In this document: piece after piece, positions 7,026 to 12,231 of the stretch
How positions within the stretch are numbered: the stretch's first letter is position 1
Layout: each line of letters begins with the position of its first letter
NCBI GenBank assembly: GCA_902778985.1
Contig: CACYZS010000026.1
Location: 1-12,231, forward strand
DNA length: 12,231 nt
DNA from: an uncultured Ruminococcus sp.
Lineage (GTDB): Bacteria > Bacillota > Clostridia > Oscillospirales > CAG-272
Direction of reading: 5' to 3'
Translations under genes and position numbers: made by a program
Notes under the pieces: generated by a model
Databases searched by the model: none
What the model was told of the DNA's origin: nothing
What the model saw: only the letters and a program-made list of their open reading frames with translations

Positions 7026-9845
7026 TCAGTTCTTGGTCAGCGTCACGACGCACCCGGCGGGCGCCGTAAAGGTCAGGAACCCTCCGTCCTTTAGCGCGGT
7101 CAGTTTCCGGCTCTGCCCGTCGACCGTGACGGTCCAACTTCCGTTTTTCACGCCCGAAATATAGTAGTTTACGTTCCCCGAGCCGGGAGCGGTGAAGGAG
7201 AAGCCGGTCTCGCGGCGCGTCGAGGACGTGACGAAAATCGCCGCGGTATTCCCGATGACGGCGCCGCAGACGTCGTCGGTCGTGATCGCCTGCGCCGTGA
7301 GGTTCGGGCTCTTGGACGAATCGCAAACGTACATGACGTTCAGAAGCACGTCGGTCTTATTGCCGGTCGCGGGTGAGATCTCGACGCGTCCCCAGTACTC
7401 GTCGTCGCGGTCTGCGCCGTTGTTCAACTGAACATACTTATCCGCGCCGTTCTTGTTCACCCAGTAGTTCTTGCCTGTACCGCCGATCTTGGTGATCGTG
7501 ACGTTGTTGCCGATCACGTTTTGGAGCACCAGTTTGCCGCCGCCGTTGACCTCGGTCACGGTCTTGCCGTTGATCGTCGGTTCGGTCGCGGTATGGAGCA
7601 GAAACGTCTTTTTAAAGGACGCGTTCTGCGCGGTGATGGTGTCGAAGACGAAGAAGAACATCGGCACGTCGGGGTTGCCCGTGTCGTAGACGGCAAGCAT
7701 CCGCCGCCCGACCTCGGAAACCGTCGAGGAATTGTACGCCGGGGTAAGGTCGCCCGCCAGATAGGCGTAGGTCGGCTTGGTTTTCGCCGCGTCGGCGTAG
7801 CCCTCTTCGTGTCCCGTAACGGTGGCCGTGACGTATTTTGTCCCGGTCTTCCACGCTTCATAGTTGGAGGACGAGATCTCCCCGAGTTTCCGGAACGTCT
7901 GCCCGCCGGTGTAGTACCCCTTGTAGGTGGAGGTGTCCGTCGCGTACGATGGATTGTAGATCAGGAGACTGTTGTGCGCGATGGTCGCCTGGTGGTAGTA
8001 GTAGTGATGGTCTTCCCCGTACTTGGCGTAGGCGCCGGTATCGCCCGCGAGAATTGCTTTGTAAAAGATCTGGAACTGACCGCAGTCAAGGTGGTCGTGG
8101 TTCCCCGTCGTTTTGACGCCGACCTTCATTAAGACCGCCGCCTGGTCGTTCTTCCAACTGTTCCGGGCGATGGTCTGCCCGAGCCAGCCGCCGTTATAGA
8201 GGATCAGAGACAGATCCGCGTGGCGGTCGGACGCCGCCTTCAGTCCCGACGAGGAGCAGATCAGGTACTCACTGACGCCCGCGTCGGCGATCACGCTTTC
8301 GTTTGCGAAGGTCGTATAGTTGCTCTTGTAATACTCAAGTTCTGCACGCATGGTCGCGTCGCCGAACAGGTGGGACGAGATCAGCGCGATGTGCGAATAA
8401 TCGATGAAACTGCCGTCCGGAACGTGATCGTCGCCGGTGTTGAAACCGACGTAGAACCGTCCGTTATAAGTCCCCGGAAGTTCGTGGGAGAAGATCGTGC
8501 GGGCGACCTGTTTCATATCCTCCTCGTCGTAGGGGATCGTACCCGTCGCCGCCCAGATCAGCCACGCCGAGTAGATGTCCGCGCCGTAGCGCGTCTGCAC
8601 GTAGAGCGAGACGCCCTGCGGCGCCATCCCCGCCTCGTAAAAGACCTCGCGGATCGGAACGAACTCGGAATAGTAGCGTCCGGCGATCATATTCCACCAG
8701 CCGGGATATTCGTCGTAGATCGCGATGGCAAAGGACAGGTAATCGCGCATGATCTGGAATTCGCAGCCGTGTCCGCAGATCGCAGACTGCCCCGTCGGGG
8801 GGAAACCGACCTCCATCCCGCTGCAGCATTTGGTCTGCACGCCGAGGATAATCTGCGTTTTGTCGGTTTCGGTCAACAGGTCGTGGCACCAGTCGTAGAC
8901 GCACGCCGCGATATACATGGTGTAACCGTAATAGCGGCAGACGTCGCTCATCCCGTCGTAGTTCAACGTGGTGAGGGCATTCTTGATCGCGCAGATCGCC
9001 CCGTAACCCGAGATCTTGTTCCCCGTCAGGGCGTAGTCGAGCGCCATCGCCTGGATCTTGTTCATCACCTCGTCGGAAAAGTTCTTGCTCTGATTGGACA
9101 GTTTGCCGTCGGTCCCCTTGACCGCGATCTGGCGGAACAGGGACGAGGCGGCGCGGCTGCGGAGAGCGTAGAGTTCCGTTTTGATCCCGTCTATATTCCC
9201 CGCGTTGAACAGGACGCGCGGATGCTGTCCCGCCGTCGGGCTGACCGGAGTGGCGGCGTACGAGCCGCCGAGATCGGTCCGGACGGTACCCGAGCCGAAC
9301 GCCGACGTCTCAAACGCCGCTGCCTTGTTTCTGGCGGCAGTGACGGCGGCGGAATACTCGGCGTAGGAGACCGGGTAGTTCGTGGCTTTCCCGCAGAGGG
9401 TACAGACGCGCTCCGATACGCCGGCGGCTGACGCGGTCGGCGGCGTAACGATCCGGACGTCGATGCTTTCCAACGTGTGCGCGTCGGGATTGATCGGGAT
9501 CACCTCGGTTTTTCTTGCTTTACAAGCCGTGCAGGAATAGAGCATCTGCCCGGTCTTGATACAGGTCGCCCCATCGAGCACCCTGTCTTTTTCCCAGGTA
9601 TGACCGTCGGTTTCCTCGATCCTGGTTTCCCCGCAGACCGTACAGGTGTAGCGGATCTGTCCCTTGGTCTCTTCTTTGGTCGCGGGATCGCAACTTCCCG
9701 TCACGATGACCGTTCCCGCGTCCCAGACGTGTTCGTGCGGGGCGGCGGTCGTTTCGGTTCCGGTTGTACCGAGGTTGCAGGAAGCGAGCGCGAGGCAGAA
9801 CAGGACCGCTGAAAACAGTGCGAAAACCATACGTGCTTTTTTCAT
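7026..9845 (-). CDS. Heparinase II/III-family lyase, Cys-rich lipoprotein
   Basis: The 939-residue product starts with a lipoprotein signal: basic MKKAR, a hydrophobic stretch, and lipobox LASC with Cys23 as the lipidated residue. Residues about 37-155 hold three related units with Cys pairs (C52/C68-C71, C95/C105-C108, C148-C151) and HxW landmarks, like Cys-rich repeats of Clostridia surface proteins. The lyase part then shows GQHPRVLFNAG, GHGCE (His359, Glu362), QGVSLY (Tyr415) and NHDHLDCGQF (582-591), ending in a beta-sandwich. It is therefore a membrane-anchored extracellular enzyme, probably cutting a uronate-containing glycan by beta-elimination. A good Shine-Dalgarno site precedes it. 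The paralogue follows after 30 bases. Family assignment is firm; substrate is not. Nothing between it and the truncated YgiQ gene can hold a full promoter. Confidence 0.9.
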   Translation of the reverse strand: MKKARMVFALFSAVLFCLALASCNLGTTGTETTAAPHEHVWDAGTVIVTGSCDPATKEETKGQIRYTCTVCGETRIEETDGHTWEKDRVLDGATCIKTGQMLYSCTACKARKTEVIPINPDAHTLESIDVRIVTPPTASAAGVSERVCTLCGKATNYPVSYAEYSAAVTAARNKAAAFETSAFGSGTVRTDLGGSYAATPVSPTAGQHPRVLFNAGNIDGIKTELYALRSRAASSLFRQIAVKGTDGKLSNQSKNFSDEVMNKIQAMALDYALTGNKISGYGAICAIKNALTTLNYDGMSDVCRYYGYTMYIAACVYDWCHDLLTETDKTQIILGVQTKCCSGMEVGFPPTGQSAICGHGCEFQIMRDYLSFAIAIYDEYPGWWNMIAGRYYSEFVPIREVFYEAGMAPQGVSLYVQTRYGADIYSAWLIWAATGTIPYDEEDMKQVARTIFSHELPGTYNGRFYVGFNTGDDHVPDGSFIDYSHIALISSHLFGDATMRAELEYYKSNYTTFANESVIADAGVSEYLICSSSGLKAASDRHADLSLILYNGGWLGQTIARNSWKNDQAAVLMKVGVKTTGNHDHLDCGQFQIFYKAILAGDTGAYAKYGEDHHYYYHQATIAHNSLLIYNPSYATDTSTYKGYYTGGQTFRKLGEISSSNYEAWKTGTKYVTATVTGHEEGYADAAKTKPTYAYLAGDLTPAYNSSTVSEVGRRMLAVYDTGNPDVPMFFFVFDTITAQNASFKKTFLLHTATEPTINGKTVTEVNGGGKLVLQNVIGNNVTITKIGGTGKNYWVNKNGADKYVQLNNGADRDDEYWGRVEISPATGNKTDVLLNVMYVCDSSKSPNLTAQAITTDDVCGAVIGNTAAIFVTSSTRRETGFSFTAPGSGNVNYYISGVKNGSWTVTVDGQSRKLTALKDGGFLTFTAPAGCVVTLTKN

Positions 9846-9850
9846 ATCGT

Positions 9851-9856
9851 TCTCCT
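9851..9856 (-). promoter_or_regulatory. Ribosome binding site of the lipoprotein lyase
   Basis: On the minus strand AGGAGA precedes ATG 9845 by 5 bases within an A-rich run. It fixes the start, and the resulting N-terminus is a textbook lipoprotein signal. Confidence 0.8.
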
Positions 9857-9878
9857 TTTTTCGGCTTGCGGTAACGGT

Positions 9879-10625
9879 TTATCGGATGATCCGCCGGAAA
9901 ATGCTGTAGTCCGACAGATCGGGGGCGAAATAGTCGGCGCCCCGGGCTCCCTTGACCGAGAGCGTTTTCATTCCGCCGCGGTACGCCGTCCCGGGAATGT
10001 CGTGAAGCCAGGACAAGTCGCCGGACTCGTCGTATACATGCTCTTCCAGACGCCGCATGACTTCCAGAAACGTCAGCTCGCCCATGCCGTACATGAGCAA
10101 ATCCGCCTTGGAATCGAGAAGAACCGACCGACGCAGCTTGTCGCTGTAATGGTCGTAATGCGCCAGCCGACGCAGGGACGCCTCTATTCCCCCAATGAGA
10201 ACCGTACAGCCAGGATACGCTTCTCTAGCGCGCTGAGAATACACGTTGACCGCTCTGTCGGGACGCCGCCCCAGCTCCCCGTTGGGAGAATACGCGTCTG
10301 CCGAACGGAGACGTCTAAACGGCGTGTACTTGTTGACCATCGAGTCCATCGCGCCGGCGGAAATCCCAAAAGCCAAACGCGGTCGCCCAAACTCCCGCCA
10401 CGGCTGACAGCTATGCCAGTCCGGCTGATCGAGAATCGCAACCCGATACCCGTGTTTGGAAAGCCATCGCCCCAATATCGCCGCGGCAAAAGACGGGTGA
10501 TCGACGTACGCGTCTCCTGTTACAAAAACCAGATCCACATAGTCCCAGCCGCGCTGACGCATTTCCTGAGCGGTCGTCGGCAGAAACGGGTTGTCGTTAG
10601 AAGTCGTTTGGGGTTTTGACGCCAT
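9879..10625 (-). pseudogene. ygiQ: Truncated YgiQ/UPF0313-family radical-SAM protein (N-terminal third)
   Basis: The 248 residues match the N-terminal domain of YgiQ-type proteins: RGWDYVDLVFVTGDAYVDHP, DQPDWHS, RPRLAFGISAGAMDSMVNKY, SADAYSPNG, RPDRAVNVYSQRAREAYPG, GGIEASLRRLAHYDHYSDK and SVLLDSKADLLMYGMGE. The family is usually about 600 residues or more, with a CxxxCxxC iron-sulfur motif after this point. Here the frame stops at SDYSIFRRIIR, so the whole radical-SAM part is missing, and no piece of it is visible in the 33 bases before the lyase gene or elsewhere in the window. The start ATG has no clear Shine-Dalgarno site. The break may be a recombination or assembly join. No enzyme activity is expected from this fragment. 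Confidence 0.8.
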
Positions 10626-10705
10626 AATCTGTGCAGTTCATGATAGGAAACTTATCTTTAAACAAAATTTCCCCTGTATACTTGTTCTACTTGAAATTTC
10701 CCGAA

Positions 10706-10808
10706 AAGCTATTAGCTCCTGGCTGCTAGCCGCTAGCTTGGTTATCCCTATTTCTTGCGATAACGCACGAATCAAATTTATCAAGCTAATAGCTAGAAGC
10801 TAGAGGCT
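10706..10808. repeat. Heptad-repeat inverted structure
   Basis: Two arms built of 7-base units face each other. The left arm reads GCTATTA, GCTCCTG, GCTGCTA, GCCGCTA, GCTT from 10708. The right arm reads GCTAATA, GCTAGAA, GCTAGAG, GCTT from 10785. AGCTATTAGCT (10707-10717) is the exact reverse complement of AGCTAATAGCT (10784-10794). Inside, GTTATC (10741-10746) pairs with GATAAC (10759-10764). The RNA or single strand could fold as a long stem with an inner hairpin. It may be a dispersed intergenic element of the host. Confidence 0.65.
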
Positions 10809-10860
10809 TAACATCGGAAAAACTCAAGTCGTTTCAATATATATTATAATCGGAAAGTTC

Positions 10861-10888
10861 TTGACGAACAGTGAGGATTATTTACAAT
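10861..10888 (+). promoter_or_regulatory. Possible promoter toward the XylR-like gene
   Basis: TTGACG (10861-10866) and TACAAT (10883-10888) are 16 bases apart, each one base from consensus. It would leave a leader of about 250 bases before the gene. In AT-rich DNA such matches arise by chance, and a TATAAT at 10845-10850 lacks a matching -35. Confidence 0.35.
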
Positions 10889-11082
10889 TAAATTGTTAAT
10901 AAATCTGAATTATTAAGAATAATTATCAAATTAAGCAAATTTGAAAAAATATTTGTCTTTTTCATCTCTATATACGCTTTTATTCCTCTTGCAAAATCTT
11001 AAAAAAATGTTATAAGATTCATTAAATCAATAAAGTTAAATGTTTTAATCGTCCTTTAACGTTTTTTTAATACAAAGCGTTG

Positions 11083-11115
11083 AAAGGGGGAGATATGATT
11101 TTTAGAATTACATAG
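11083..11115 (+). promoter_or_regulatory. Shine-Dalgarno site with 6-codon leader frame
   Basis: AAAGGGGGAG (11083-11092) stands just before ATG 11095, which opens a 6-codon frame ending at TAG 11113-11115. That ATG is in the same frame as the main gene start at 11146. It is either a short leader peptide or a former start cut off by a nonsense codon. It is the only purine-rich site near the gene. Confidence 0.35.
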
Positions 11116-11145
11116 CATACAAATATATTATTCCCATTGGTTATT

Positions 11146-12093
11146 ATGCCTGATACACATCGACAGGTTTTGGCTTTAATTGAAACCTCCACAGAATTTG
11201 GTCGCGGTTTGCTTAAGGGGATTTTAAATTATACGCAAACGATAGCTGCAAAAAAACAAAAACCATGGCGCGTTCGCCTTGACCAGCGCGGCGTCCATGA
11301 TGGATTGCCAAACGATTTTGATTCCTGGCATGGCGACGGAATTATTTCACAAAGCAACACAATAGACATTTTTCGTCAACTCCAGAAAAAAAAGATTCCG
11401 ATTGTTGAACTGCTCAACAATGAAGTTACCAGCAACATTGGCGTCAACTTTAATTATGAAAAAACGACGCAGATTGCCGCTTCGCATTTCTGCGACAGAG
11501 GATTGGAAAATGTTGCCTGGTTTGGTTCCAGCAACATCTGGTGGATTAGTCAATTGCGAGAGTCCTTTATACAGGAATTGCGTAAACTGGGCCGCAAGTG
11601 CATACTTTGCCCAGACGATTTTTCTCAGGACGACCAGACGTACCACCCCAAATGGGACGATTTTCATCGTAAGCCGCTTATTCGCTGGCTGAAAAAGCTC
11701 CCGCTTCCGGTTGGAATCTGGGCAGTTTCCGATATGTTGGCTCTGCGGATAATTGAGACGTGTTACGATATCGGTCTGGACGTTCCCAATCAGGTTGCCG
11801 TCTTGGGAACGGGAAACGATTCGCTCTTGTGCAATCTTTCTTTTCCGCAGTTGTCCAGCATAGACGTGAATTCAGAAAGAATGGGGTTTGTTGCAGCTGA
11901 ATTACTGGACAAGATCTGGGGTTATGAGACCCAGGTTGAGACCCGTGTTGCTGATGATACCGTCAAGAGATTGAGAAAGAAAATCAGTAAATCTGATGCT
12001 AAAATATCTACTATCTGGGGTTACGGCTTCAGACTTGTAGACAGAACCGAAGAAGATACTGAAGATGACGATGACGGAGACATTCAGGACTAA
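11146..12093 (+). CDS. XylR-like sugar-binding domain joined to the tail of an OmpR-type regulator
   Basis: Residues 1 to about 250 form a LacI/XylR-type ligand-binding domain. It begins HRQVLALIETSTEFGRGLLKGI and ends VAVLGTGNDSLLCNLSFPQLSSIDV and ERMGFVAAELLD, typical of XylR-like regulators whose AraC-type DNA-binding domain should follow. Instead the protein continues as LLDKIWGYETQVETRVADD, VKRLRKKI and ISTIWGYGFRLVD. That is the second half of an OmpR/PhoB winged helix (recognition helix and wing), without the receiver or the first part of the domain, and then a very acidic tail. The join falls in ELLDK (11899-11914), which both families share. ATG 11146 is preferred; a TTG at 11137 also fits. 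Neither has a near Shine-Dalgarno site. This is either a real fusion or an assembly chimera. Confidence 0.75.
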   Translation: MPDTHRQVLALIETSTEFGRGLLKGILNYTQTIAAKKQKPWRVRLDQRGVHDGLPNDFDSWHGDGIISQSNTIDIFRQLQKKKIPIVELLNNEVTSNIGVNFNYEKTTQIAASHFCDRGLENVAWFGSSNIWWISQLRESFIQELRKLGRKCILCPDDFSQDDQTYHPKWDDFHRKPLIRWLKKLPLPVGIWAVSDMLALRIIETCYDIGLDVPNQVAVLGTGNDSLLCNLSFPQLSSIDVNSERMGFVAAELLDKIWGYETQVETRVADDTVKRLRKKISKSDAKISTIWGYGFRLVDRTEEDTEDDDDGDIQD

Positions 12094-12231
12094 TGACTGA
12101 AAAAACCGAGCAAACACGGTTTAATAAAGCAAGGAAACCTATCAGAAATAAATCGGCAATCAGAATTCCCATCTCACTGCACTTCTACGCTGTTGAGATC
12201 GTGGTAATCATTCTGGTTGTCTTTATTATTA
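12093..12231 (+). CDS. N-terminus of a membrane protein, probable sensor histidine kinase, 3' partial
   Basis: ATG 12093 overlaps the previous stop (TAATG), which points to translational coupling. The 46 codons in the window give a basic cytoplasmic start (RFNKARKPIRNKSAIRIP) followed by the first membrane helix, VEIVVIILVVFII. The preceding sequence is the end of an OmpR-type response regulator, and these regulators are usually followed by their histidine kinase, so a sensor kinase is the best guess. No kinase motif is within the window. The gene runs off the end. Confidence 0.5.
   Translation, partial: MTEKTEQTRFNKARKPIRNKSAIRIPISLHFYAVEIVVIILVVFII

Larger units (their letters stand above)
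10626..11136. other. AT-rich intergenic region between divergent genes
   Basis: About 510 bases separate the start of the ygiQ fragment (leftward) from the XylR-like gene (rightward). Composition shifts sharply to AT-rich compared with everything to the left. It contains the heptad-repeat structure, a possible promoter and a Shine-Dalgarno site with a 6-codon frame, listed separately. No tRNA, insertion sequence or longer gene is visible. Confidence 0.7.

Noticed and set aside
7026..7028. UGA read as an amino acid, that is, an altered genetic code
   Set aside because: Trp is encoded by TGG throughout, and TGA ends the deacetylase and both lyase frames at sensible places, so standard code 11 applies.
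8220..9431. Plus-strand frame of 403 codons opposite the lipoprotein lyase
   Set aside because: Antisense shadow of a well-supported gene; low-complexity composition and no recognisable motif.
10002..10619. Plus-strand frame of 205 codons opposite the ygiQ fragment
   Set aside because: The minus-strand frame matches a known family residue by residue; this one matches nothing I know.
10665..10702. Repeated AAATTTCCC (10665-10673 and 10694-10702)
   Set aside because: Nine-base repeat in AT-rich DNA with no other symmetry; could be chance.

Overview
The window looks like bacterial accessory DNA, probably from a gut or sediment metagenome, and it is a mosaic. Positions 1 to about 9870 are GC-rich. 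They hold secreted-glycan genes (a NodB-type deacetylase and two heparinase II/III-like lyases), a GNAT fragment and a small restriction-modification-like pair. The lipoprotein signal with Cys-rich repeats, the InlB-like repeats and good Shine-Dalgarno sites suggest a Clostridia-like Gram-positive. From about 9880 onward there is a truncated YgiQ-type gene, an AT-rich intergenic stretch, and a XylR-like sugar-binding regulator of the kind common in Lentisphaerota, Verrucomicrobiota and Planctomycetota. The taxonomy is inferred from protein style only, and the two parts may not come from the same genome.

Layout: 1-1434 (+) 3' part of a surface polysaccharide deacetylase; 1440-1570 a broken partial copy of that gene; 1565-1933 (+) a GNAT acetyltransferase whose start codon lies inside the broken copy; 2039-4466 (+) a promoter with tandem operator-like repeats, an XRE-HTH/adenine-methyltransferase gene split by a +1 frameshift, and a following small gene that may be its nuclease; 4512-4539 a strong bidirectional terminator; 4584-6995 and 7026-9845 (-) two tandem paralogous heparinase II/III-family lyases, the promoter-proximal one a lipoprotein with three Cys-rich units and the distal one with no export signal; 9879-10625 (-) the N-terminal third of a YgiQ/UPF0313 radical-SAM protein; 10626-11136 AT-rich intergenic DNA with a heptad-repeat inverted structure; 11146-12093 (+) a XylR-like ligand-binding domain joined to the tail of an OmpR-type response regulator; 12093-end the N-terminus of a membrane protein, probably the partner histidine kinase.

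Functionally, the deacetylase and lyases fit extracellular breakdown of an acetylated, uronate-containing polysaccharide. The methyltransferase pair fits DNA modification or restriction, but the methyltransferase reading frame is broken as sequenced. Four places show abrupt gene joins or breaks (about 1570, 2510-2525, 9879 and 11899-11914). Real recombination, decay and metagenome-assembly chimerism are all possible. The XylR/OmpR join sits on a short motif (ELLDK) that both parents would share, so reads spanning it should be checked before any biology is built on it.
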